Positions 24,071 through 32,478 of a stretch of DNA of 64,000 nucleotides are shown piece by piece; the stretch's first letter is position 1; each line of letters opens with the position of its first letter. The DNA lies in NCBI GenBank assembly GCA_963746465.1, contig CAVVAY010000013.1, positions 620,001-684,000 on the forward strand, in the 5' to 3' direction. A program made the position numbers and the translations under genes. The DNA comes from CAVVAY01 sp963746465. GTDB lineage: Bacteria; Actinomycetota; Actinomycetes; JACCUZ01. The notes beneath the pieces are model-generated. The model was given only the letters and a program-made list of their open reading frames with translations. It was not told where the DNA came from and did no database searches.

Positions 24071-25687
24071 TCAGTCGCCGAACGTCCGGACGACCTCCGG
24101 GTCGATGTTCTGCTTCGGACCGGTGAACCACTTCTTCACCGAAAGGTGCCACGCGATCCACAGCAGCAGGAGAGCAGCACCGGTCACGATCGGTGTGTAG
24201 TTCACGAACTTCCAGGAGAACGGCACTTCGTCGGTCCCCGGAGCGCCGAGAAAGCCGCGCATGAAACCGGGAGCCCCGGCCGGCGTGAACGGCAGGATGA
24301 AATACACAGACGTGACCACGATCTCGCCCACGGCGAGCGGCGCCATCCACCTCCATTTGGACCCGAGGTTCCACGAGCCCTGGCGGAACGAGTCGCCGGC
24401 GCGCCACCGCAGCCAGATGGGGATGGCAAAGGCCAGGTAGAGGCCGATGACACCGATCGAGACAACTGCAGCAAAGGCGTAGTTGACGATGATCGGATCC
24501 TTATCCGTGCCGATGTTGATCTCGATGAGAGCCGGCAGGGTGAGGATCGCAGCGACTACTGCACATGCCACGACGCCGTGAACGGGGACTCTCTTGGCGT
24601 TCAGGGTCGCCCAGTACTTCGCACCGGGGACGGCACCATCACGGCTGAAGGCGAACAGCATCCGGGTCGTGGACGTGAGGCACGCCGTCGAGCAGTACAG
24701 CTGCCCGCTTGCCGCAATGAGAAGCACCAGGCCGCCCCACTTCGACCCGAGCGCCTGGTCGAAGATGACAGCGACGCCGCCACCGCCCTTGGAGACGCCG
24801 TCACCGTCCTGGACCGCGAAGACGAAGGCCAGCAGCAGCAGCCAGCCGCCGATGGCCGAGTAGAAGATCGACCGCCAGATGCCCTTTGCGGCTGAGTCGG
24901 CGGCTGAGTGGGTCTCCTCGCTGAGGTGCGCCGAGGCGTCGTACCCGGTGATCGTGTACTGGGTCAGGAGGAAGCCCAGCGGCAACACATAGAACCAGAA
25001 GCCTGCGCCGTTGTTCTCACCGCCGAAGAGGCCGCCGGTGTTGTTCACGCGCTCCGTGAAGACGTAGGAGATGCTCTGGTGGTGGTCCGGCACGAAGATG
25101 AGAATCAGGATCACAGCCGCCGCACCAGCGACGTGCCACCAGACCGAGATGTTGTTGATGATGGCGAGCAAGTGGCTGCTGAAGATGTTCAGGGCCGAGA
25201 TGACGACCAGGACGACGAGGAACATCCAGAAGACGCGCTGCAGGGAGTATCCGTCGGCCCAGTCCTTGCTGAAGAAGGAGAATGCCAGGTCGAAGAATGC
25301 AGCGCAGCCGTATGCAACGGAGGCGACGATCGCCAGCAGCCCGATCAGGTTGAGCCAGCCCGTGTAGTAACCCGCCTTGACCCCGCCGAGCTTGCTCGCC
25401 CACCAGTAGATGCCGCCGGACGTCGGATAGGCGGAGACCAGCTCGGACATGCAGAAGCCGATGATGAGGATGAACACCGAGATGATGGGCCAGCCCCACG
25501 AGATCGCCACCGGCCCGCCGTTGTTCCAGGCCTGAAAGAAGGTGGTGAAGCACCCGGCGAGGATCGAGATGATCGAGAACGAGATCGCAAAGTTGGAGAA
25601 TCCCGACCAACTGCGATGCAGGTCCTGCTTGTAGCCGAGCTCGGCGAGGCGTCGTTCGTCCTCGCTCATCTGCGTCGCTTCTGACAC
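24071..25687 (-). CDS. APC-superfamily amino acid/amine permease
   Basis: The 538-residue membrane protein has about 12 hydrophobic segments and typical amino acid/polyamine/GABA permease features (GFSNFAISFSIISILAGC, YPTSGGIYWWAS, TGYDASAHLSEET, TRMLFAFSRDGAVPG). It resembles the fungal-type GABA/choline permease branch found in actinobacteria. GTG 25687 is fixed by AGGAGG 8 nt upstream. The gene uses more A/T at third positions than its neighbours. It is divergent from the glutamine-synthetase-like ligase and likely imports the compound that the cluster degrades. Confidence 0.9.
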   Translation of the reverse strand: MSEATQMSEDERRLAELGYKQDLHRSWSGFSNFAISFSIISILAGCFTTFFQAWNNGGPVAISWGWPIISVFILIIGFCMSELVSAYPTSGGIYWWASKLGGVKAGYYTGWLNLIGLLAIVASVAYGCAAFFDLAFSFFSKDWADGYSLQRVFWMFLVVLVVISALNIFSSHLLAIINNISVWWHVAGAAAVILILIFVPDHHQSISYVFTERVNNTGGLFGGENNGAGFWFYVLPLGFLLTQYTITGYDASAHLSEETHSAADSAAKGIWRSIFYSAIGGWLLLLAFVFAVQDGDGVSKGGGGVAVIFDQALGSKWGGLVLLIAASGQLYCSTACLTSTTRMLFAFSRDGAVPGAKYWATLNAKRVPVHGVVACAVVAAILTLPALIEINIGTDKDPIIVNYAFAAVVSIGVIGLYLAFAIPIWLRWRAGDSFRQGSWNLGSKWRWMAPLAVGEIVVTSVYFILPFTPAGAPGFMRGFLGAPGTDEVPFSWKFVNYTPIVTGAALLLLWIAWHLSVKKWFTGPKQNIDPEVVRTFGD

Positions 25688-25765
25688 CGTTGCAACCTCC
25701 TGCAGAAGAGGTCCGCCCCCGCCGCGGACACCGCGGAACCGTGCACACGCCCTGGATCAGGGCAG

Positions 25766-25775
25766 TGTCTACACC
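25766..25775. promoter_or_regulatory. Candidate second HutC-type site upstream of the permease
   Basis: TGTCTACACC contains GTCTACAC (25767-25774), which fits GTnTAnAC but is only an imperfect palindrome. On the minus strand it overlaps a TAGACA hexamer that could serve as the permease -10. It is supported only by the match to the better sites. Confidence 0.35.
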
Positions 25776-25870
25776 TCTGCGGTGGTCTCCCGCAGCCGAA
25801 CACGCTGTGCTGGCTGGGCGGCGTTTTGCACCGTCCGGTCGGGCCGGACGTTACTGCACCCGAGAAACAA

Positions 25871-25881
25871 CGGTCTAGACC
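25871..25881. promoter_or_regulatory. HutC-type operator upstream of the glutamine-synthetase-like gene
   Basis: The core GTCTAGAC (25873-25880) is the same as at 23037-23044. The 14-nt string CAACGGTCTAGACC (25868-25881) occurs here on the plus strand and on the minus strand at 23035-23048. Shared flanks beyond the core argue for one regulator. The site lies about 15 nt upstream of the predicted -35 of the ligase gene. Confidence 0.7.
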
Positions 25882-25960
25882 CAATCGACCGCTGGTTGCA
25901 CGCGGTCGGCTGCCGGTCGCTAGGGTCCGATCGACACCTCGCACACAGCAGGGGAGCGCG

Positions 25961-27325
25961 ATGACGCAGCCTGGGCCGGCCCTGACCGTCGAGCAGCTAC
26001 GCACCAAGGTGGGCGACGGCGACGTGGACACCGTGGTCGTCGCCTTCCCGGACATGCAGGGACGGCTGCAGGGCAAGCGGATCCACGCCCAGTTCTTCCT
26101 CGACACGGTCCTCGAGCACGGCACCGAGGGCTGCAACTACCTGCTGGCGGTCGACGTCGACATGAACACCGTCGAGGGCTACACGATCAGCTCCTGGGAG
26201 CGCGGGTACGGCGACATGGAGTTCGTCCTCGACCTGGCGACCCTGCACCCGGTGCCGTGGCTGCCCGGGACCGTGATGGTCATCTGCGACCTGGCCTGGC
26301 TGGACGACGAGCACACCCCGGTGGCCGAGAGCCCGCGGCAGATCCTCCGCGCCCAGGCGGAGCGGGCCGCCGAGAAGGGCATGGTCGCCCTGGCCGGCAC
26401 CGAGCTCGAGTTCATCGTGTTCAACGACAGCTACGAGCAGGCCTGGGACGCGGGCTACCGCGCCCTCACCCCCGCGAACCAGTACAACGTCGACTACTCG
26501 CTGCTCGGGACGAGCCGGGTGGAGCCGCTGCTGCGGGACATCCGCAACGGCATGTACAGCGCCGGGCTGGTGGTCGAGTCGGCGAAGGGCGAGTGCAACC
26601 TGGGCCAGCACGAGATCGCCTTCAAGTACGACGAGGTGGTCCGCACCGCCGACCACCACTCGATCTACAAGAACGGGGCGAAGGAGATCGCCTCCCTGCA
26701 CGGCAAGGCGTTGACCTTCATGGCGAAGTTCGACCAGCGTGAGGGCAACTCCTGCCACATCCACATGAGCCTGCGCGGCGACGACGGTCGCATCGTGTTC
26801 GACGAGGGCGATGGTCCGACCCCGCTGTTCCAGAGCTTCGTCGCCGGCATCCAGGCCACGATGTGCGAGCTCACGCTGCTCTACGCGCCGAACATCAACT
26901 CCTACAAGCGCTTCCAGGCCGGCAGCTTCGCCCCGACGTCCACTGCCTGGGGCTACGACAACCGCACCTGCTCGCTGCGGGTGGTCGGCCACGGCGCCGG
27001 GCTGCGGCTGGAGAACCGGCTGCCCGGCGGCGACGTGAACCCGTACCTCGCGCTGGCCGGCATGCTCGCGAGCGGGCTGCGCGGCATCGAGCAGGAGCTC
27101 GCGCTGGAACCGGCGTACACCGGCAACGCCTACCTGTCCGACCACCCCAAGGTCCCCACCTCGCTGCGTGCTGCGCGTGACCTGTTCGCCGGGTCGGCGA
27201 TGGCCCGCGAGACGTTCGGCGACGCCGTCGTCGACCACTACGTGAACAACGCCGACGTCGAGCTGACCGCGTTCGACTCCGCCGTCACCGACTGGGAGCG
27301 CTTCCGGTCCTTCGAGAGGATGTGA
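25961..27325 (+). CDS. Glutamine-synthetase-like gamma-glutamyl-amine ligase
   Basis: The 454-residue GS-fold enzyme has metal/substrate motifs AGTELEF, SCHIHMSL and ENRLPGGDVNPYLALAGML. It lacks the adenylylation loop of true GlnA (NLYDLP). Paralogues of this kind (PuuA, GlnA3, GlnA4, IpuC) ligate glutamate to amines: putrescine or polyamines, ethanolamine, isopropylamine. The following aldehyde dehydrogenase and SDR fit that chemistry. ATG 25961 is preceded by GGGGAG. It is the first gene of an operon with ALDH (1-nt gap) and SDR (4-nt gap). Substrate is not predictable from sequence. Confidence 0.88.
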   Translation: MTQPGPALTVEQLRTKVGDGDVDTVVVAFPDMQGRLQGKRIHAQFFLDTVLEHGTEGCNYLLAVDVDMNTVEGYTISSWERGYGDMEFVLDLATLHPVPWLPGTVMVICDLAWLDDEHTPVAESPRQILRAQAERAAEKGMVALAGTELEFIVFNDSYEQAWDAGYRALTPANQYNVDYSLLGTSRVEPLLRDIRNGMYSAGLVVESAKGECNLGQHEIAFKYDEVVRTADHHSIYKNGAKEIASLHGKALTFMAKFDQREGNSCHIHMSLRGDDGRIVFDEGDGPTPLFQSFVAGIQATMCELTLLYAPNINSYKRFQAGSFAPTSTAWGYDNRTCSLRVVGHGAGLRLENRLPGGDVNPYLALAGMLASGLRGIEQELALEPAYTGNAYLSDHPKVPTSLRAARDLFAGSAMARETFGDAVVDHYVNNADVELTAFDSAVTDWERFRSFERM

Positions 27326-27326
27326 G

Positions 27327-28709
27327 GTGGTCGAGGTCGCAGCCGCCGGCACCCACGAGGTCGTCGACCCGGCCACCGAGGAGCACGTCACGACGGTGAC
27401 GTTGACGTCGGTCGAGGAGACCGACGAGGCGATCTCTCGGGCGCATGCGGCGTTCGAGCACTGGCGGCAGGTCGCGCCGGCGGACCGGGGTCGGCTGCTG
27501 CGTCGGTTCGCCGCTGCGGTCGACGGTGCCCGCGAGGAGCTCGCCGCCCTGGAGGTGCGCAACTCGGGGCACACCATCTCCAACGCGCGCTGGGAGGCCG
27601 GGAACGTCCGGGACGTCCTCGACTACTACGCGGCCGCGCCGGAACGGCTGTTCGGCCGCCAGATCCCGGTCGCCGGCGGGGTGGACATCACGTTCAAGGA
27701 ACCCCTTGGTGTGGTCGCGGTGATCGTGCCCTGGAACTTCCCGATGCCGATCGCCGGCTGGGGGTTAGCTCCGGCGCTCGCGGCCGGGAACACCGTCGTG
27801 CTGAAGCCGGCCGAGCTCACCCCGTTGACCGCGGTCCGGATCGGCGAGCTGGCGCTGGAGGCCGGGTTGCCCCCGGGTGTGCTGACCGTGCTACCCGGCA
27901 AGGGCTCGGTGGTGGGCGACCGCTTCGTCACCCACCCCCTGGTGCGCAAGATCGTGTTCACCGGATCCACCGAGGTGGGCACCGGTATCATGGCCCGCGC
28001 CGCGAGCCAGGTGAAGCGGGTGACGCTCGAGCTGGGTGGCAAGAGCGCGAACATCGTCTTCGCCGACGCCGACGTCGAGAAGGCCGCGGCCACGGCGCCC
28101 TACGGCGTCTTCGACAACGCCGGCCAGGACTGCTGCGCGCGCAGCCGGATCCTCGTCGAGCGCAGCGTGCACGACCGGTTCCTGGAGCTGCTCGAGCCGG
28201 CGGTCGCCGGCGTGCGGGTCGCGGCCCCCGGTCTCGACGACACCGAGATGGGGCCGCTGGTCAGCGCCGGGCAGCGGACCAGCGTGTCGGCGTACGTCGA
28301 CGACTCGGTGGACGTGGCTTTCCGCGGGACGGCGCCGGACGGGCCGGGCTACTGGTACCCCCCGACCGTCGTGCTGCCGCGCAGCGCCCAGGACCGGATC
28401 TGGCGCGAGGAGGTCTTCGGGCCGGTGGTCGCGGTGATGCCGTTCGACGACGAGGCTGACGCGATCCGGCTGGCGAACGACACCGAGTACGGCTTGTCCG
28501 GGTCGATCTGGACCCGGGACGTCGGCCGGGCCCTGCGGGTGGCCCGTGCGGTGGAGTCCGGCAACCTCTCGGTCAACTCGCACTCCTCGGTTCGGTACTC
28601 GACCCCGTTCGGCGGGTTCAAGCAGTCCGGGCTCGGCCGGGAGCTCGGCCCGGACGCCCTCGACTCGTTCACCGACGTCAAGAACGTCTTTCTCAGCTCG
28701 GAGGACTGA
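27327..28709 (+). CDS. NAD(P)-dependent aldehyde dehydrogenase
   Basis: The 460-residue ALDH-superfamily enzyme has PWNFPMPIAGWGLAPALAAGN, catalytic Glu in LELGGKSANIV, catalytic Cys in NAGQDCCARS and the C-terminal TPFGGFKQSGLGRELG. It is close in arrangement to gamma-glutamyl-aminobutyraldehyde or betaine-type dehydrogenases. Given its neighbour it probably oxidises a gamma-glutamyl-amino-aldehyde to the acid. GTG 27327 follows the ligase stop by one base, and the GAGAGGATGTGAG sequence before it supplies a ribosome site. Confidence 0.9.
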   Translation: MVEVAAAGTHEVVDPATEEHVTTVTLTSVEETDEAISRAHAAFEHWRQVAPADRGRLLRRFAAAVDGAREELAALEVRNSGHTISNARWEAGNVRDVLDYYAAAPERLFGRQIPVAGGVDITFKEPLGVVAVIVPWNFPMPIAGWGLAPALAAGNTVVLKPAELTPLTAVRIGELALEAGLPPGVLTVLPGKGSVVGDRFVTHPLVRKIVFTGSTEVGTGIMARAASQVKRVTLELGGKSANIVFADADVEKAAATAPYGVFDNAGQDCCARSRILVERSVHDRFLELLEPAVAGVRVAAPGLDDTEMGPLVSAGQRTSVSAYVDDSVDVAFRGTAPDGPGYWYPPTVVLPRSAQDRIWREEVFGPVVAVMPFDDEADAIRLANDTEYGLSGSIWTRDVGRALRVARAVESGNLSVNSHSSVRYSTPFGGFKQSGLGRELGPDALDSFTDVKNVFLSSED

Positions 28710-28713
28710 CCAG

Positions 28714-29481
28714 ATGGCTGGACGGCTGCAGGACCGCACCGCGATCGTGACCGGCGGGGTGGGTGGCATCGGGCTCGCCACTGCGCGTCGATTCGCCGAG
28801 GAGGGCGCACGGGTCGTCGTGGTCGACGTCTCCGACGAGAGCGGCGGCGCCGCGGCCGAGGAGGTCGGCGGGCTGTACGTCCGCTGCGACGTCACCGACC
28901 CCGAGCAGGTCGACGCGATGGTGGCGAAGACGATCGAGACCTACGGCAGCGTCGACGTGGCCTTCAACAACGCCGGCATCTCCCCGCCCGACGACGACTC
29001 GATCCTGGACACCGGCCTGGAGGCGTGGCGGCGGGTGCAGGAGGTCAACCTCACCAGCGTGTACCTGTGCTGCAAGGCGGTGCTGCCGCAGATGCGCGCC
29101 CAGGGCCGGGGCTCGATCATCAACACTGCGTCGTTCGTCGCCGTGATGGGGGCCGCGACGTCGCAGATCTCCTACACCGCGAGCAAGGGCGGCGTGCTCG
29201 CGATGAGCCGGGAGCTCGGCGTGCAGTTCGCCCGCGAGGGGATCCGGGTCAACGCGCTGTGCCCGGGGCCGGTGGACACCCCCCTGCTGCGCGAGCTGTT
29301 CGCGAAGGACCCGGAGCGTGCGGCCCGCCGGCTGGTGCACATCCCGGTCGGCCGGTTCGCGGACCCGATCGAGATCGCGAACGCCGTTCTGTTCCTGGCC
29401 AGCGACGAGTCGAGCTTCATCACGGCGTCGACGTTCCTGGTCGACGGCGGCATCAGCGCCGCCTACGTCACGCCGCTCTGA
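28714..29481 (+). CDS. Short-chain dehydrogenase/reductase (SDR)
   Basis: The 255-residue classical SDR has the cofactor loop TGGVGGIGLATA, FNNAGIS, catalytic Ser region NTASFVAVMG, YTASKGG (YxxxK) and PGPVDTPLLRELF. It uses NAD(H), since DVSD follows the second strand. In an amine pathway it may oxidise an alcohol group (for example of a gamma-glutamyl amino alcohol) to the aldehyde used by the upstream ALDH. GGAGG lies about 10 nt before ATG 28714. The gene overlaps the convergent hydrolase by 19 nt. Confidence 0.9.
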   Translation: MAGRLQDRTAIVTGGVGGIGLATARRFAEEGARVVVVDVSDESGGAAAEEVGGLYVRCDVTDPEQVDAMVAKTIETYGSVDVAFNNAGISPPDDDSILDTGLEAWRRVQEVNLTSVYLCCKAVLPQMRAQGRGSIINTASFVAVMGAATSQISYTASKGGVLAMSRELGVQFAREGIRVNALCPGPVDTPLLRELFAKDPERAARRLVHIPVGRFADPIEIANAVLFLASDESSFITASTFLVDGGISAAYVTPL

Positions 29482-30314
29482 GCAGCGGTCTCGTCGAGCA
29501 GGCGGCGGACCGCCAGCGCCACCACCTGCGGGTGCTCCATCTGCGAGACGTGGCCGCTGTCCGGCAGCAGCAGCAGCCGGTTGTCCGGGAAGCTGCGCGC
29601 CGCGCGCGACGCGGTCCGCGGGTCGACCAGGCGGTCCTTGAGCCCGTAGACCAGCAGGGTGGGCGCCGTGACCCGGGCGGCGAGCCGCCACAGCGGCCAC
29701 CGGTCGGGTCGCAGGTAGGCGACCATCAGGCTGCGCAGCGACCGGATCATCGCGTCACCGTCGTGCTCCAGGTGCGCCCGCCGTTCGGCTTCCACCATCG
29801 CCTCGTCGAGCCGCTCGGCCGGGACCCGCGACGGGTCGGCCCAGCAGAGTGCGATCGTCGCGCGGACCCGCTGCTCGACGGGGTACCGGCCGAGCCGCCG
29901 GGCCAGCCGTTCACCGGCCCACGGCACGGCCAGCGCGGGCAGGTGCACGTTGCTCACCCGGGGGCGGAGCACCGGCAGCGCAGGCGAGACGAGGGTCAGG
30001 CTCCGGACCAGGTCCGGGCGGGTCGCGGCGACCACGGTAGCCACCGCTCCGCCGAGCGAGTTCCCGAGCAGGTGCACCGGCCCGCGCAGCTCGGCGAGCT
30101 CGGCGATGGCGCATGCGTGCGCGCTCAGCGAGTAGTCGTTGCCTGCGGGAGGCGCTGACCAGCCGAAGCCCGGCAGGTCCGGCGCCACCGAGTCCAGCCG
30201 GTCGCGCAGCAGGTCCATCACGTCGGTCCAGTTGGTCGCGGCACCGCCCAGGCCGTGCACCATCACCGCCGGCTCGGCGTCGGTCACGGTCGTCGGAGCG
30301 GCCCGGACGTGCAA
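29463..30314 (-). CDS. Alpha/beta-fold hydrolase
   Basis: The 283-residue hydrolase has oxyanion VMVHGLGGAATNW, nucleophile elbow GNSLGG, acid in YGLKDRLVD and base in DSGHVSQMEHP. Substrate is unknown. The first usable start is TTG 30314, since an in-frame stop lies a short way upstream; a later Met (about 30263) would cut into the first core strand. It follows the 30374 gene by 59 nt on the same strand and converges on the SDR. Confidence 0.86.
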   Translation of the reverse strand: MHVRAAPTTVTDAEPAVMVHGLGGAATNWTDVMDLLRDRLDSVAPDLPGFGWSAPPAGNDYSLSAHACAIAELAELRGPVHLLGNSLGGAVATVVAATRPDLVRSLTLVSPALPVLRPRVSNVHLPALAVPWAGERLARRLGRYPVEQRVRATIALCWADPSRVPAERLDEAMVEAERRAHLEHDGDAMIRSLRSLMVAYLRPDRWPLWRLAARVTAPTLLVYGLKDRLVDPRTASRAARSFPDNRLLLLPDSGHVSQMEHPQVVALAVRRLLDETAAQSGVT

Positions 30315-30373
30315 CGACCCCGAGGGCAGGTTGACCTGCGATCCTGGCCAGTGCGCAACCGGGCGGACGCCGG

Positions 30374-31135
30374 TCAGCCGGCCACCTCACCGAGCATCGG
30401 CTCGACCCGGCGGTTGACCGCCGCGAGCACTCCCCTGATGACCGCCTGCCGCACGTCCTCGCGGACCACCGAGGCTCCGGAGAGCCGCTGGGTGGCGCGC
30501 TCGGTCAGCATCGAGACGACCACCAGGGCTGTGCGCTCCTCGCCGGTAATGGCGATCTCGACGTGCTCGACGTCGAAGCGCACCTGGTGGTCGACGACCT
30601 CCTCCACCGCGCGCAGGGTCGCCGCGGCCACCGACCGGTGCAGCGCGCTCGTGGTGGCCGCACCCTCGGCCTCACCGACCACCGACCGCTCGCCGGCGCG
30701 CAGCGTCACCGCGACCGACACCCCGAGGCCCGCCGACACCAGCTGGACGCGTTCGATCATCAGCCTACCGACGGTGCCCGTTCGCGTGGCCGGCGCAGCG
30801 GCCTCGGCCGAGGTCGTCGGCTCGGCCGGCTCCGGTACGTCGGTCACCGACGGCTGGTGGTCGACACCCTTGTCCGGCGTACCGTCCACGACGTCGTCGG
30901 CCGGGACGAGGCCAGCCTCGTCGACCACCCGCACCCGGTCGGAGTCGACCGCCAGCCCGAACCGGCTGCGCAGCAGGCGGTTGACGGCCCCTGCGACGTC
31001 GACCTCGTCAGCCCCGGAGGCGAGCTGCAGGCGCAGCGTCCCCGGCCCGTCCCCCTCAGGCTCGACGGCGGCCGCAGCCACGCCGGGGACGCCGAGCAGT
31101 GCCGCCACGAGGTCGCGGTGGTCGCTGATCGTCAT
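30374..31135 (-). CDS. Conserved-looking hypothetical protein
   Basis: I do not recognise the family. The 253-residue soluble protein has two similar-sized alpha/beta halves joined by a Pro/Ala/Glu-rich linker (about residues 95-120). Residues 1-80 look like a small ferredoxin-like fold. Residues 125-250 contain long amphipathic strands (ERVQLVSAGLGVSVAVTLR, VEHVEIAITGEERTALVVVS). No catalytic motif is visible. GGAGAGG precedes ATG 31135. It is divergent from the small acidic gene at 31262. Confidence 0.75.
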   Translation of the reverse strand: MTISDHRDLVAALLGVPGVAAAAVEPEGDGPGTLRLQLASGADEVDVAGAVNRLLRSRFGLAVDSDRVRVVDEAGLVPADDVVDGTPDKGVDHQPSVTDVPEPAEPTTSAEAAAPATRTGTVGRLMIERVQLVSAGLGVSVAVTLRAGERSVVGEAEGAATTSALHRSVAAATLRAVEEVVDHQVRFDVEHVEIAITGEERTALVVVSMLTERATQRLSGASVVREDVRQAVIRGVLAAVNRRVEPMLGEVAG

Positions 31136-31261
31136 CGGCCTCTCCGGGTGTCGTCCGAGTGCGTCGTGCTTGCCCGCAAGTGTCCCAGGCCACGCACGTT
31201 CCCGGGGTCGACACGGCCGGAGCCGGCCGGTTCGGTCGTAGAGTGCCAGGGTGAGCACGTC

Positions 31262-31456
31262 ATGACGCAGAGCGACGAGCGGCCGACCGCGAGCGAGGAC
31301 CCGGAGGCGCCGGAGGCCGACGCCCTCGAGCAGCGCACCCCCGTCGTCGAGGCGGAGGACGACCCGGTCCCCGCCGAGGCCGCGCTGGAGGCCGACCCGG
31401 CCGACGTCGCCGAGCAGTCCCGCAGCGTGGACGTCGGGGACGACGAATACCGCTGA
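31262..31456 (+). CDS. Small acidic protein of unknown function
   Basis: The 64-residue, strongly acidic, Pro/Ala/Glu/Asp-rich protein has no hydrophobic core and is probably disordered. ATG 31262 has GGGTGAG about 9 nt upstream. It stands 63 nt before the TetR gene on the same strand. Codon use agrees with the neighbours, which favours a real gene, but similar random open frames occur in GC-rich DNA. Confidence 0.5.
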   Translation: MTQSDERPTASEDPEAPEADALEQRTPVVEAEDDPVPAEAALEADPADVAEQSRSVDVGDDEYR

Positions 31457-31519
31457 CCCCGCGCGCTGCCGCCTAGGATCGGGCCGCGTCACCCGACTGC
31501 CCACTGGAAAGGAGCCGCC

Positions 31520-32149
31520 GTGCCCGCCGCCCCGGACGCCCGGACCCGCAGTGCGCGGCTGCCGCGGTCCGCCCGGCGCGAGCAGCTGCTGGGTGCGGCA
31601 CAGGAGGTCTTCGTCGCGCAGGGCTACCACGCCGCCGCCATGGACGACATCGCCGATGCGGCCGGCGTGAGCAAGCCGGTGCTGTACCAGCACTTCCCGG
31701 GCAAGCTCGACCTCTACCTGGCGCTGCTCGACCAGCACGCCGAGGCGATGGTCGCCGCCGTGCGGGTGGCCCTGGACTCGACGACGGACAACAAGCAGCG
31801 GGTGGCCGCGACCATCGAGGCCTACTTCCGGTTCGTCGACGAGGACGGCGGCGCGTTCCGGCTCGTCTTCGAGTCCGACCTGGTCAACCAGCCCGAGGTA
31901 CGCGAGCGGGTCGACGGCGTGACGGTGGCCTGCGCCGAGGCGATCAGCGAGGTGATCCGCGACGACGCCGGCCTGCCGAAGGACCAGGCCCGCCTGCTCG
32001 CCGTCGGCCTGGTCGGGATGGCCCAGGTGGCCGCGCGGTACTGGCTCGCCGACGCCGGCGCGATCCCCCGGGACGCCGCGTCGCGGTTGATGGCCAGCCT
32101 GTCCTGGCGCGGCATCGGCGGGTTTCCCCGCACCGGCGAAGCACACTGA
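31520..32149 (+). CDS. TetR-family transcriptional regulator
   Basis: The 209-residue protein has an N-terminal helix-turn-helix at about residues 20-65 (REQLLGAAQEVFVAQGYHAAA, DIADAAGVSKPVLYQHFPGK) and a C-terminal ligand domain. AAAGGAG lies 5 nt before GTG 31520. It matches the TetR gene next to DUF3107 in mycobacteria (Rv3208, Rv3208A). The ligand is unknown. Confidence 0.92.
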   Translation: MPAAPDARTRSARLPRSARREQLLGAAQEVFVAQGYHAAAMDDIADAAGVSKPVLYQHFPGKLDLYLALLDQHAEAMVAAVRVALDSTTDNKQRVAATIEAYFRFVDEDGGAFRLVFESDLVNQPEVRERVDGVTVACAEAISEVIRDDAGLPKDQARLLAVGLVGMAQVAARYWLADAGAIPRDAASRLMASLSWRGIGGFPRTGEAH

Positions 32150-32217
32150 CCCCGACTAGGCTGGCCGACGTCAGCGCGATCAGCACCCGCCGTACGAACG
32201 AGTTCTCGGAGGTCCCC

Positions 32218-32445
32218 GTGGAGGTCAGGATCGGTGTCCAGCACGCCACCCGCGAGCTGGTGATCGACAGTGCCGAGACCACGGAGGCGATCCTCGCGAC
32301 GGTGACAGCAGCGGTGTCCGGCGAGGCGTCGGTGCTGGCGCTGACCGACGAGCGCGGCCGGCAGGTCGTGGTGCCCTCGGACAAGCTCGCGTATGTCGAG
32401 ATCGGTGAACCGGAGAGCCGCCGGGTCGGCTTCGGCTCGCTCTGA
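32218..32445 (+). CDS. DUF3107 family protein
   Basis: The 75-residue protein is recognised as DUF3107 (mycobacterial TB9.4/Rv3208A): VEVRIGVQHATRELVIDS, TDERGRQVVVPSDKLAYVEIG and a C-terminal RRVGFG. Function unknown. TCGGAGG precedes GTG 32218. It follows TetR by 68 nt on the same strand. Confidence 0.88.
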   Translation: MEVRIGVQHATRELVIDSAETTEAILATVTAAVSGEASVLALTDERGRQVVVPSDKLAYVEIGEPESRRVGFGSL

Positions 32446-32478
32446 GAACGTCCTGACCGGGCCTCTGCCGGGGACGCG

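Larger units (their letters stand above)
25688..25960. promoter_or_regulatory. 273-nt divergent regulatory region between permease and glutamine-synthetase-like genes
   Basis: No gene lies here. It holds a HutC-type palindrome (25871-25881), a weaker copy (25766-25775), the permease ribosome site AGGAGG on the minus strand (25696-25701), a candidate plus-strand promoter (TTGCAC 25896-25901, TAGGGT 25921-25926, 19-nt spacer) and GGGGAG just before ATG 25961. Confidence 0.6.
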
